Below, one piece after another: positions 33,484-41,295 of a DNA stretch of 64,000 nucleotides. The stretch is taken from NCBI RefSeq assembly GCF_025971925.1, contig NZ_JAPDHV010000003.1, forward strand, positions 321,558 through 385,557, in the 5' to 3' direction. Made by a program: the position numbers and the translations under genes. The notes under the pieces were generated by a model that searched no databases, was not told the DNA's origin, and worked only from the letters and a program-made list of their open reading frames with translations. Positions within the stretch are counted from its first letter, which is position 1. Each line of letters starts with the position of its first letter. Source of the DNA: Chryseobacterium oryctis (GTDB lineage Bacteria; Bacteroidota; Bacteroidia; Flavobacteriales; Weeksellaceae).

Positions 33484-35971
33484 TTTCCTTCAGTTTTTTC
33501 AGTTCTGCTTCTAGTTCTTCAATTCGCTTTTCTTTATCAAACATGGAATAATACATATCTAATAATTTATTCCTTAAAAATGGTTCCCCTATAAGATTAA
33601 TATTCTGAAGTAAATCTGTTTTATTTTCTCTGTGATCTATTGCTTGTTTAGACTTATTAAGTTGCTTAATCAAATCATTGATTTTTTCTAGAGCGAATTC
33701 TCCAATTACACCTTTCCTAAGAAAAAAATTGTGCGCTAACAAGTCATGAATATTGGCACCAAATGTATTATATGAATTATTGAGTATTTCAGGTCTAGCG
33801 CTATCATTTAGAAACAGAATATTTTGTTGAGGAATATCTGAAAGGATGAACGGCGAATGTGTAACAAATAAAAAATTTACACTTTTAATCATTTTAAACT
33901 TGATCGTAGATAATACTTTGATTAAATCATTGATAAATAAGCGTTGGTATTCTGGATGAAAATACAATTCTATTTCATCCAAAATCACATTTATATTCTT
34001 AAAATTGTAAGTTGGCTTTATATTAATCGCCTTAATAGCTCGCATCTTACTTGTTGCCTCAGATGTTACAGAATCAATATTTTTGAGGTGGTATACTATG
34101 GAACTGATAATTGAATTCTTTTGATACTCACCAGAGCTTAGTTTATTAATATTGATATCAGCATCCCCAGAAGAAACAGATTTTAAAAATATATCTGTTT
34201 CGAAAACTCTTGGGGGTAGATACAATATTCTTTCTCTCAGCTTTTGTTTCTGAATCACTTCATTAATACTGTCATTTAACTCTTTAATATCTACCATGCC
34301 TCCCTGATCTACAAATTTGCGATATAAGTTGACAAGCTTTGCTTTGGGATCTTTTAATGCTAGCTCAAGCATTCTTTTTGACTGGCGCAGCTTAAGTGAT
34401 ATATGCGAGTTATCTCCTTTTGATATCTTGTCTAAAAACTCCTTATGCGCAATGGTTGTAATTTTAGGATTTAAATGTAGGTTTGCTGAGAAATATACAA
34501 TTGTATCATATCTATTATAATCCCTATATTTTGGGTAACTAATAGATTTATAACTTTTTATTACACAATAATAAAAAAGTGAATTCTCAAAACTAAACTT
34601 TTTACTACTGAACATTTCGTTACTAGTGATACCAAAATAAGTCTTCCAAAAATTGAAGTAGATTGTTAATGTTTGAAATAAATTGTAGGCGTAAAAATTA
34701 AAATTACCTATTTCTGAAATAATATATTTGATCTTCTCTTTGATCCCCAGATCTTCTACCTGATTTATTAATTTTTCATAAGCCATTGCAAAAGTGACAC
34801 TTCCAGGGTTAAAATCTTTTATTAAATTTTTTGCAAAATACAATACTACTGCGCTTGCCACATCAGAATATGTTTCATTCTTTTTAGGCGCAAACAACTT
34901 TATTTTTTTTCTTTTAATAACTTGCTTAAAGCGGTCGAGTAGTATTACATTTTCTTGTAAAAAATCGTAGTATTGGGTAATAACATCAACCGACCATTTG
35001 TTATCACTTCTACGTGAAGTTGTTGCGAATTGATTTTCAATAGTATGGTAATCATTTCTCTCAAGATTATGTAAGTCTATTACCTTATCTAAATACTCTT
35101 CCAAAGGGTCTTTATCTTTAAACGTCAATTGAACCTTGTCTGCTATTAAATCATCAGTGATGTGAAATTCATTATTAATCTCATCTAGAATTAAACTAAG
35201 TAATCTCTGCGAAACTAAATATTTTTCGTTTCGAATGTACACTTGCCCTGCTTCCCGAAAGGGATGTAAGACTATTGGTGTTTGATATCCATCATTTTTA
35301 TGAAAAATCTGAGTTAACCATGATTCCTTTTTAGTGGGCGATTCAGCAATATCTATTTTTTCAATATATTTACTCTCGTCGCAGTAGTCCCCATCATCCA
35401 GTCCATATATAGAATAGTTAATATACATCGTAAAAAATAGATCTTCTAAATCTATAAGCTCATCCCTATAAGTATCTGTAGTTTTACCTATTGAATTAAA
35501 TAGTAGTTTGTCTTCCTGATAAAACTTTGCAATAATTGAAGGTTTGTCTTTTCTAATTTTTACATTGCGTGAATCAATATAGATCTGACTAATTTTTCCA
35601 TTGATTTCGAAATACAAACGAGCATGTACATTCTCCGCAAAATACAAACTATCCGTAACCTCTCCAATTTTGTATTGTTTGTAAAAATTATTTAATATCC
35701 TAATAATCAACTCGACTATTGAACTTTTTCCTTTTCCGTTTTTCCCTACGACAGCTTGAATATTAATACTTTCCAAGGTGGATTGCCTTCTGCTACGATC
35801 TAAAAAGAAATTAGGAGGAACTGCTTCGACTTCATTTTTTATTACTCTATTTGCTTTACTATTAAATGAATAATTGTTGTCAAAAGAGTAAAACAAATCT
35901 TTTGACAAGTTTTTTAGCACTGTATCCCCACATCCACTTAAAGGCTGAACACCAATAATTTTAAAACTCAT
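33476..35971 (-). CDS. AAA/ABC-type ATPase, Septu PtuA-like
   Basis: An 831-residue protein with an ABC/SMC-like ATPase split by a long insertion. Walker A GKNGKGKS (76-83), a signature region LSSGEYQKN (about 620), Walker B VILDEIELYF (about 665) and the H-loop THSPFIL (about 710). A coiled coil ends the protein (EKRIEELEAELKKLK). This is the layout of PtuA of Septu, but longer than a typical PtuA of about 500-700 residues, so it may be a long variant. It is co-translated with the HNH gene. Both lie just inside the right end of the island, where defence cargo is common. Confidence 0.82.
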   Translation of the reverse strand: MSFKIIGVQPLSGCGDTVLKNLSKDLFYSFDNNYSFNSKANRVIKNEVEAVPPNFFLDRSRRQSTLESINIQAVVGKNGKGKSSIVELIIRILNNFYKQYKIGEVTDSLYFAENVHARLYFEINGKISQIYIDSRNVKIRKDKPSIIAKFYQEDKLLFNSIGKTTDTYRDELIDLEDLFFTMYINYSIYGLDDGDYCDESKYIEKIDIAESPTKKESWLTQIFHKNDGYQTPIVLHPFREAGQVYIRNEKYLVSQRLLSLILDEINNEFHITDDLIADKVQLTFKDKDPLEEYLDKVIDLHNLERNDYHTIENQFATTSRRSDNKWSVDVITQYYDFLQENVILLDRFKQVIKRKKIKLFAPKKNETYSDVASAVVLYFAKNLIKDFNPGSVTFAMAYEKLINQVEDLGIKEKIKYIISEIGNFNFYAYNLFQTLTIYFNFWKTYFGITSNEMFSSKKFSFENSLFYYCVIKSYKSISYPKYRDYNRYDTIVYFSANLHLNPKITTIAHKEFLDKISKGDNSHISLKLRQSKRMLELALKDPKAKLVNLYRKFVDQGGMVDIKELNDSINEVIQKQKLRERILYLPPRVFETDIFLKSVSSGDADININKLSSGEYQKNSIISSIVYHLKNIDSVTSEATSKMRAIKAINIKPTYNFKNINVILDEIELYFHPEYQRLFINDLIKVLSTIKFKMIKSVNFLFVTHSPFILSDIPQQNILFLNDSARPEILNNSYNTFGANIHDLLAHNFFLRKGVIGEFALEKINDLIKQLNKSKQAIDHRENKTDLLQNINLIGEPFLRNKLLDMYYSMFDKEKRIEELEAELKKLKEND

Positions 35972-36199
35972 ATTTCTTAAATATATAACAGAATATTAAA
36001 GCAGATAGCATCGGATTTGATTAATTCATTTATTGCAAACCGATTTGCTAATTTCAAATTTTCCTATAAACAGTAATTGTTGCAGATCAATAACCGTGTT
36101 ATTTGCTTCATTAAAACAAATATAAGCCTACAGATTGTTAATTGCATAAAAAGATATTCATTTTTACTGCTACTTTCTATGTTTTATTTTCCTGATTAT

Positions 36200-37426
36200 T
36201 TATTGCACCTTTCTGTACTCTAATTTTTCTCTTAGTATAACCATATCTTCACTTACTTTCTTATCTAGAATTTTTGCGTAATGTTGGGTTGTCTTAATGC
36301 TTTTATGACCAAGCATTTTACTGACAGATTCAATAGAAACACCATTGGATAAAGTAACGGTCGTTGCAAAAGTATGTCGCGCAATGTGATACGTAAGCTC
36401 CTTATCGATTCCGCATAAATCTGCTATTTCTTTGAGATAGGCATTCATCTTTTGATTGCTAAGAACGGGAAGTAACTTACCAGAATTAATACAAATAGGA
36501 TGAGTTTGGTATTGTTCAATAATTTTTTCTGCTTGTGGTAATAGTGGGATGTTTGAAGTGGTTTTGGTCTTTTGACGTGTTGTGAAAATCCATTTGTTAC
36601 CATCTAATCCTAAATTGATATTCTGTTGTGTCAATTTTTGCGTATCGATATAAGCCAATCCAGTAAAACAACTGAACAGGAAAACATCCCGAACCTGAGA
36701 TAATCTTTCATTTCGTAAATCCTTGGTAAAGAGCTTTTCTATTTCCTGCTCGTTAAGAAACTGACGCGTAACCTCATTAAATTTAGAATGATAATTGACG
36801 AAAGGATCTCTTTCTATCCACCCATTTGCAAGACAGATGCGAATGATCTTTCCAAAGTTCTTGATGTACTTTACTGCAGAATTATTGTTGCAGGATTTTT
36901 CGGTTCTCAGATAAAACTCAAAGTCATTAAGAAAAGCATAATCTATCTTACGGACATCAATATCGCTGAGGTTAAACTTCCACTTCAGAAACTCTTTGGT
37001 GTGACTGATACAGGTCTTATATCTCGTCAAAGTTCCCTGTGCGAATTCTTTATCTATCAAAGCTTCCATTCGGTTATTATGATCCTGGAAAATCGGGATG
37101 AGCATTCTGCTTTTTTGTAGGGTTCCGAGTAGCTTGTTCTTGAGAGTATCTACTGACACTAAATCGCCTTCCTGCACTATTTCTTTTTGTGCATCGTGTA
37201 CTTTTGCTTTCAAAATATCCAAATAGGCATTTAGCGACCTTGCTTCCTCGGAACTTCCTTTCATACGACTTTGCTCTTGACTCCATTTTTCAGGCGTTAC
37301 AAAACGTTTGGAGCTAATCTCCAAGCGTACTCCGTCAATTGTGATTCGTAAATAAATGGGAACTAAACCTGCGACACTGGTTTTGGCTCTTTTAGCATAA
37401 AAGAGAATGGAAATTTTGGCATTCAT
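36200..37426 (-). CDS. Tyrosine recombinase (site-specific integrase) of the island
   Basis: A 408-residue protein with an N-terminal arm-binding domain (1-90), a core-binding SAM-like domain (about 105-205) and a catalytic domain (215-405). Catalytic residues: Lys286, His347-x-x-Arg350 (HIAR), His374 (GHKS) and nucleophile Tyr383 (HYAKI). At the first Arg position (FTGLAYID) there is Ala258 instead of Arg. Known: the CTnDOT integrase also lacks this Arg (it has Ser), so activity is not excluded. It lies 245 bases from the right junction in tRNA-Asp and presumably integrates and excises the island. Confidence 0.9.
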   Translation of the reverse strand: MNAKISILFYAKRAKTSVAGLVPIYLRITIDGVRLEISSKRFVTPEKWSQEQSRMKGSSEEARSLNAYLDILKAKVHDAQKEIVQEGDLVSVDTLKNKLLGTLQKSRMLIPIFQDHNNRMEALIDKEFAQGTLTRYKTCISHTKEFLKWKFNLSDIDVRKIDYAFLNDFEFYLRTEKSCNNNSAVKYIKNFGKIIRICLANGWIERDPFVNYHSKFNEVTRQFLNEQEIEKLFTKDLRNERLSQVRDVFLFSCFTGLAYIDTQKLTQQNINLGLDGNKWIFTTRQKTKTTSNIPLLPQAEKIIEQYQTHPICINSGKLLPVLSNQKMNAYLKEIADLCGIDKELTYHIARHTFATTVTLSNGVSIESVSKMLGHKSIKTTQHYAKILDKKVSEDMVILREKLEYRKVQ

Positions 37427-37516
37427 AGTGGTGACTTCATAGGGTTAAATTTATTTTTAAAGACTCCTATTCACAAGACATTCATTTACTGAACAGCCTA
37501 TAAACAGGTGGTTTTT

Positions 37517-37567
37517 GATAAATTCGGTTACCCAAATCGGACACCAAGCCGGGTACCCGAATTTATC
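37517..37567. repeat. Inverted arm-type repeats at the right end
   Basis: GATAAATTCGGTTACCC (37517-37533) and GGGTACCCGAATTTATC (37551-37567) pair with one mismatch. The first, read on the reverse strand, contains GGTAACCGAATTT, also found at 300-312 at the other end. They lie between the integrase gene and the junction, as integrase or excisionase sites do. Confidence 0.6.
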
Positions 37568-37610
37568 CCCTACGTTTTGTAAAAAACTATATTTTTTGAG
37601 ATGCCATAAA

Positions 37611-37646
37611 AACAAAAAGCCTTTAAATCATACGATTTAAAGGCTT
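37611..37646 (-). terminator. Terminator after the right-end tRNA-Asp
   Basis: On the reverse strand AAGCCTTTAAATC-GTAT-GATTTAAAGGCTT is followed by TTTTTG. It lies inside the island 26 bases from the tRNA 3' end. It would stop tRNA transcripts and thus isolate the two other array copies from their original promoter. Confidence 0.75.
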
Positions 37647-37670
37647 TTGTGAGGTTTTACCTCTTTTGTG

Positions 37671-37687
37671 GCGATCCGGACGGGACT
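37671..37687. repeat. Right attachment repeat in tRNA-Asp
   Basis: The same 17 bases as 227-243, at the 3' end of the restored tRNA-Asp. The junction between island and host is within this repeat. Confidence 0.85.
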
Positions 37688-37745
37688 CGAACCCGCGACC
37701 TCCGCCGTGACAGGGCGGCATTCTAACCAGCTGAACTACCGGATC
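37672..37745 (-). tRNA. tRNA-Asp (GTC), restored copy at the right junction
   Basis: It is identical in sequence to the copies at 20-93 and 124-197, with anticodon GTC. Its 5' part is host sequence and its 3' end comes with the island repeat. Upstream sequence differs from the array spacer, so this was the first gene of the array and its promoter (37803-37833) is the native one. Confidence 0.97.
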
Positions 37746-37802
37746 AAATTTTTATTTATTATTTCTTTAGTTTTAAAGAACTTCGTTTCTTTTTTGTGAT
37801 TG

Positions 37803-37833
37803 CAAAACTACAACTTTTTTCCTTTCCTGCAAA
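37803..37833 (-). promoter_or_regulatory. Native promoter of the tRNA-Asp array
   Basis: On the reverse strand TTTG (37833-37830), 19 bases, TAGTTTTG (37810-37803), with the tRNA beginning 58 bases downstream of the -7 box. It has the same layout as the outward promoter at 357-387. Confidence 0.65.
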
Positions 37834-37841
37834 TTATTTAC

Positions 37842-37869
37842 AAAAAAAATATCTTCCAAAAATGGAAGA
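37842..37869 (-). terminator. Terminator of trxA
   Basis: On the reverse strand TCTTCCA-TTTT-TGGAAGA is followed by TATTTTTTTT. It lies 23 bases after the trxA stop codon. Confidence 0.8.
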
Positions 37870-37892
37870 CATTCATTATCAAAGTTATTTTT

Positions 37893-38210
37893 TTACAAGT
37901 GAGCGCTTAATTTTTCAGCGATTACCTCTTTTGGAGCTACACCTACCAACTTATCAACAACCTCTCCGTTCTTAAAAATTAGAACTGTAGGAATATTTCT
38001 GATACCATATTGCATTGAAATTTCCTGATTATTGTCAACATCTACTTTTCCAACAACAGCCTTTCCTTCAAAATCTGTCGCTACTTCTTCGATGATTGGT
38101 CCCAATGTTCTACAAGGTCCGCACCATACTGCCCAAAAGTCTACTAATACCGGTTTATCTGATTTTAAAACCGTGTCCTGAAATGAGCTATCTGTAATTT
38201 CTAAAGCCAT
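37893..38210 (-). CDS. trxA: Thioredoxin
   Basis: A 105-residue protein with the active site WCGPC (about 29-33) and a conserved cis-proline region (RNIPTVLIF). It reduces disulfides in cytoplasmic proteins, fed by thioredoxin reductase. The length is normal. It has its own promoter (TAATTTTG at 38276-38269) separate from the cysteine desulfurase gene upstream, and a terminator follows. It is the first host gene right of the tRNA-Asp. Confidence 0.97.
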   Translation of the reverse strand: MALEITDSSFQDTVLKSDKPVLVDFWAVWCGPCRTLGPIIEEVATDFEGKAVVGKVDVDNNQEISMQYGIRNIPTVLIFKNGEVVDKLVGVAPKEVIAEKLSAHL

Positions 38211-38268
38211 TTTATTTCTTTTATTTAAATTAATATTATTTTTTATCCTTAATTCTTAATTGAACATT

Positions 38269-38276
38269 CAAAATTA
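38269..38276 (-). promoter_or_regulatory. trxA -7 promoter element
   Basis: TAATTTTG on the reverse strand matches TAnnTTTG. RNA would start near 38262, about 50 bases before the trxA start. No clear TTTG at -33. Confidence 0.5.
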
Positions 38277-38295
38277 CGATTTTAAAGTAATAGAA

Positions 38296-39468
38296 TTATC
38301 TATGCTCAACATTTGTATTTTCTATAACGAAATCTTTCGAAATTTCTTTCAATGCGCTTACTAAAGCATCAATATCTTCTTTGCTTGTTAAATGGCTGAA
38401 TGAGATACGTAAAGGCGTACAAGTATCCATTTCATCTTCAGATAAAACCATCATCATAACCATAGAAGGTTTTGCAGCCCCTGAAGAGCATGCACTTCCT
38501 TGAGAAATTGCAATTCCTTTCATATCTAACTGAAGACCAATTAAAGGGTTTTTATATGGTAATAAAGCGTTTAAAACAGTATAAAGACTTTCCTTTTCTG
38601 AACTTCTTCCATTGAATTTAATCCCAGGAATTTCCGCTGATAATTTTTCTATAGCATAGTCTTTAATTCCCTGCATGTGATTGGTATAAGCTTCCATATT
38701 TTTCAGAGAAATTTCTAAAGCTTTACCCAAACCTACTATACCTGCAACATTCTCAGTTCCGGCTCTCAAACTTCTTTCTTGTGGTCCTCCGGTGATAATA
38801 CCTTTCAAACCAGTGGATTTTCTGATAAAAGCAAAACCTACACCTTTGGGGCCATGAAATTTATGGGCACTGCAAGACGCAAAATCAACCTGAATATCAG
38901 AAAAATCTAAATTCATATGAGCCATTGTCTGAACAGTATCAGAATGAAAGAGAGCATTATTTGCTTTACACAACTCCGCTATTTTCTTAATATCAGAAAT
39001 ATTTCCTATTTCATTATTAGCATGCATTAAACTTACCAAAGTCTTTTTATCTGAAGCTTTTAAAAGCTCTTCTAACTTATTCAGATCGATATCTCCTTTT
39101 TCATTCGGACGAATATAGCTTACCTCTACTCCTTTTCTGTTTTTCATATCCAAGATACTCTCAGAAACACATTTGTGCTCTAAAGGAGAACTGATAATTC
39201 TTTCTACACCAAGATGCTCAACACTTGATTTAATAATCATATTGTTTGATTCTGTTCCGCAAGATGTAAAAATAATTTCAGCAGGAGTTACATGAAGATA
39301 ATCCGCAACCTGCCTTCTTACATTTTCAATAAGAATCTTCGCTTCCTGTCCAAAACTATGGGTGGAAGAAGGATTTCCAAAGTTTATTTTCATGGTTGCA
39401 ACCATTGCATCAATAACTTCTTCGGAAAGAGGTGTAGTTGCAGCGTTATCTAAATATATTTTATTCAT
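38296..39468 (-). CDS. Cysteine desulfurase family protein (NifS/IscS-like)
   Basis: A 390-residue PLP enzyme of class V. It shows YLDNAATTP at the start, the HKFHGPKGVGF motif with the PLP lysine (about residue 202) and an active-site cysteine in SACSSGA (about residue 327). The reaction takes sulfur from cysteine to give alanine and an enzyme persulfide for Fe-S or thio-modified cofactors. It is the last gene of a run starting at UbiA (43501), 2 bases after the lipoprotein gene. Which of the paralogues (iscS, sufS, csd) it equals cannot be told here. Confidence 0.92.
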   Translation of the reverse strand: MNKIYLDNAATTPLSEEVIDAMVATMKINFGNPSSTHSFGQEAKILIENVRRQVADYLHVTPAEIIFTSCGTESNNMIIKSSVEHLGVERIISSPLEHKCVSESILDMKNRKGVEVSYIRPNEKGDIDLNKLEELLKASDKKTLVSLMHANNEIGNISDIKKIAELCKANNALFHSDTVQTMAHMNLDFSDIQVDFASCSAHKFHGPKGVGFAFIRKSTGLKGIITGGPQERSLRAGTENVAGIVGLGKALEISLKNMEAYTNHMQGIKDYAIEKLSAEIPGIKFNGRSSEKESLYTVLNALLPYKNPLIGLQLDMKGIAISQGSACSSGAAKPSMVMMMVLSEDEMDTCTPLRISFSHLTSKEDIDALVSALKEISKDFVIENTNVEHR

Positions 39469-39470
39469 TT

Positions 39471-39947
39471 TTATTTTAAAGATTTAAATTCTATTGAAGT
39501 AAAGTTGTAGGTTGAAGGAACTGTAAAAATTACATACGGATTGGAAATTACTTGTATTTCCATCTCACTACGCTCCACATAAGGGATTTCAACATACAAA
39601 ATGTTGTCTTTTACATAAGTATTTTTAATTTCTCTAATTGTATGATCTCCAGATCTAAATGTTCCTAAATTATACAAAACAACTTTTTTGTCTTTTGGAA
39701 ACTTTAAAGCTGGTTTAGAATCTGCCCTTGCACCAACTTCAACAATAAGATTATTAAGACCGTTACCTTTCAAAGCTTTTTGAAAATCCTGTTCATTACT
39801 GAGTATAGTAAAGCCAACCTTTCCTGTTCCTCCTTGTGATTCAGAAGCCAATATTTCTGTTTTTTGTTGCATCTCAGATGATTTTTGGGATGGTGCAGTA
39901 GTACAACTCATCATGATTGCAAAACATAGAATAAACAAACTTTTCAT
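39471..39947 (-). CDS. Putative lipoprotein, PrcB-like
   Basis: A 158-residue protein starting at MKSLFILCF (the upstream ATG at 39968 is also possible). A lipoprotein signal peptide ends at MMSC. The second half (YNLGTFRSGDHTI, then LYVEIPY and NPYVIFTVP) resembles the PrcB C-terminal domain found in protease complexes. The function is unknown. It lies between a HAD phosphatase and a cysteine desulfurase gene, but with no clear functional link to either. Confidence 0.7.
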   Translation of the reverse strand: MKSLFILCFAIMMSCTTAPSQKSSEMQQKTEILASESQGGTGKVGFTILSNEQDFQKALKGNGLNNLIVEVGARADSKPALKFPKDKKVVLYNLGTFRSGDHTIREIKNTYVKDNILYVEIPYVERSEMEIQVISNPYVIFTVPSTYNFTSIEFKSLK

Positions 39948-39970
39948 TTTTTCATTTTTACCATTCAAAA

Positions 39971-40558
39971 TTAATGAAAAAATTGGTAATGACCTTCATT
40001 TGCCCATTGAAGCATCACTTTATCTCCGGAAGTATCTCCAAAAGCAATCGTTTTATCAAATTTATAGTCTGTGATAACTTTTTTTATGCGTATAAGCTTT
40101 TCTTTCCCATTGCAGTTTTTACCTACAAAATTCCCCGTAAAAATTCCGTTTTTAAATTCAGCTTCCGTTGCAACCAATTGCATTTTCAATGCTTCTGCAA
40201 AAGGTTTTGTCCAAATATCCAATGAAGCGGTTACCAATAAGCTCTGTGTATTATTTCTATCAATATTATTAATAAAATCCAGCGCGTTTTCTCTTATGAT
40301 TTTAGGATAGTAACGCTCAAAAAACTGTTGAGATTTTTTCTCTATTTTCTCCTGAGTTTGTCCTTTTAAAATAGAACCGACAAAACTTTTCTTTACTTTT
40401 TCGGCATCCGCCAATTTCAATTTCAGCAATATAAAAAGAGGAATATGTTTTAAAAATTGTACACGAAATTTGGTAGAATTATAAAACTTCAAATACATAA
40501 ACATTGTATCTTTATAAGTTAATGTACCATCAAAATCGAAGCAATACAATTTTTTCAT
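39971..40558 (-). CDS. HAD-IB family phosphatase
   Basis: A 195-residue protein with the HAD motif FDFDGTLT (about 8-15) and motif IV region FGDTSGDKVM. The type is close to phosphoserine-phosphatase-like HAD-IB enzymes. In the operon with UbiA, DprE1-like and DprE2-like genes it could remove the 5-phosphate of polyprenyl-phosphoryl ribose phosphate, the step done in mycobacteria by an unrelated phosphatase (inference). It starts 11 bases after the DprE2-like gene's stop. Confidence 0.85.
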   Translation of the reverse strand: MKKLYCFDFDGTLTYKDTMFMYLKFYNSTKFRVQFLKHIPLFILLKLKLADAEKVKKSFVGSILKGQTQEKIEKKSQQFFERYYPKIIRENALDFINNIDRNNTQSLLVTASLDIWTKPFAEALKMQLVATEAEFKNGIFTGNFVGKNCNGKEKLIRIKKVITDYKFDKTIAFGDTSGDKVMLQWANEGHYQFFH

Positions 40559-40569
40559 TTCCTTTTTTG

Positions 40570-41295
40570 TTATAATTTTAATTTTTTAAATATAAATTCC
40601 GGAATATTCCTTATAATCATCATTATAATTCCCCAAATCGGCAAAACATAAGCCACATTTTTTTGTTTTTTATATGCTTTAAAAATGCAATCTGCAGCCT
40701 GTTTTGGAGAAGCTGTCAACTTAGGATTCAATGGTAAACCTTCCGTCATTTTAGTTGCCATAAATCCTGGTTTTATGGTAAGAACATGAACTTTTTTATC
40801 AAAAAGATAATTTCTCAACCCACTCAAATACGCTGTAAAGGCAGCTTTTGCACTTCCATAAATGAAATTGCTTTGTCTACCTCTCTCTCCTGCTACAGAT
40901 GACAGCCCAATAATAGTTCCTGACCTTCTGTTTTCAAATTTTTGAGCAAAATAATTGATCACAGGAACCAGTTTTGAATAATTAATATCAATTATTCTTT
41001 CAGTATTTTTATTATCATACAATCCTTCTTCCGTTCCTTCACCCAAATATCCGGTTGCACAAAATAAAAGATTTGAATTGATATTTTCAAATTGATTATA
41101 ATCAATGTCTTTCATCAAATCTAGTTCAATAACTTCAGATTGCTGAAGAAACTTCACATCAATATGTCTTGCAAATCTTTCAGTCGTCTCTTTGTTTGAT
41201 GTAAAAAGATAAATCTTTTCAAATTTTTCTCCTTCCTGCAAAGCCTTTTCTACAAAAGCTTGTGCTACTTCAGATGTACTTCCTAAAACGATCAT
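40570..41295 (-). CDS. DprE2-like SDR oxidoreductase
   Basis: A 241-residue short-chain dehydrogenase: N-terminal MIVLGSTSEVAQAF (nucleotide binding), LLFCATGYLGE, active site Ser (GLSSVAGERGRQ) and Tyr-x3-Lys (YGSAKAAF), and KPGFMATKM. The C-terminal hydrophobic tail may touch the membrane. The length and motifs are like DprE2, which reduces the 2-keto sugar intermediate made by DprE1 to polyprenyl-phosphoryl arabinose. It overlaps the DprE1-like gene by 4 bases. Confidence 0.85.
   Translation of the reverse strand: MIVLGSTSEVAQAFVEKALQEGEKFEKIYLFTSNKETTERFARHIDVKFLQQSEVIELDLMKDIDYNQFENINSNLLFCATGYLGEGTEEGLYDNKNTERIIDINYSKLVPVINYFAQKFENRRSGTIIGLSSVAGERGRQSNFIYGSAKAAFTAYLSGLRNYLFDKKVHVLTIKPGFMATKMTEGLPLNPKLTASPKQAADCIFKAYKKQKNVAYVLPIWGIIMMIIRNIPEFIFKKLKL

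Larger units (their letters stand above)
227..37687. mobile_element. 37.4 kb integrated genomic island in tRNA-Asp
   Basis: Seen: 17-base direct repeats of the tRNA-Asp 3' end at both ends, an intact tRNA-Asp restored at the right end, a tyrosine recombinase 245 bases from that junction, and related 13-17 base motifs just inside both ends. Known: tyrosine recombinases commonly insert elements into tRNA 3' ends and recreate the gene. Cargo includes several defence-like modules, RteC and HTH regulators typical of Bacteroidetes elements, and surface proteins. No relaxase, coupling protein or Tra gene is visible, so self-transfer is unlikely. It may be mobilised by another element or may be a remnant. 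Confidence 0.85.

Noticed and set aside
32536-35971. A retron with ATPase and HNH effectors
   Set aside because: No reverse transcriptase gene or msr-msd-like RNA is present near this pair.
227-37687. A self-transmissible conjugative element
   Set aside because: RteC and integrase are present, but there is no relaxase, coupling protein or tra gene in the 37 kb.
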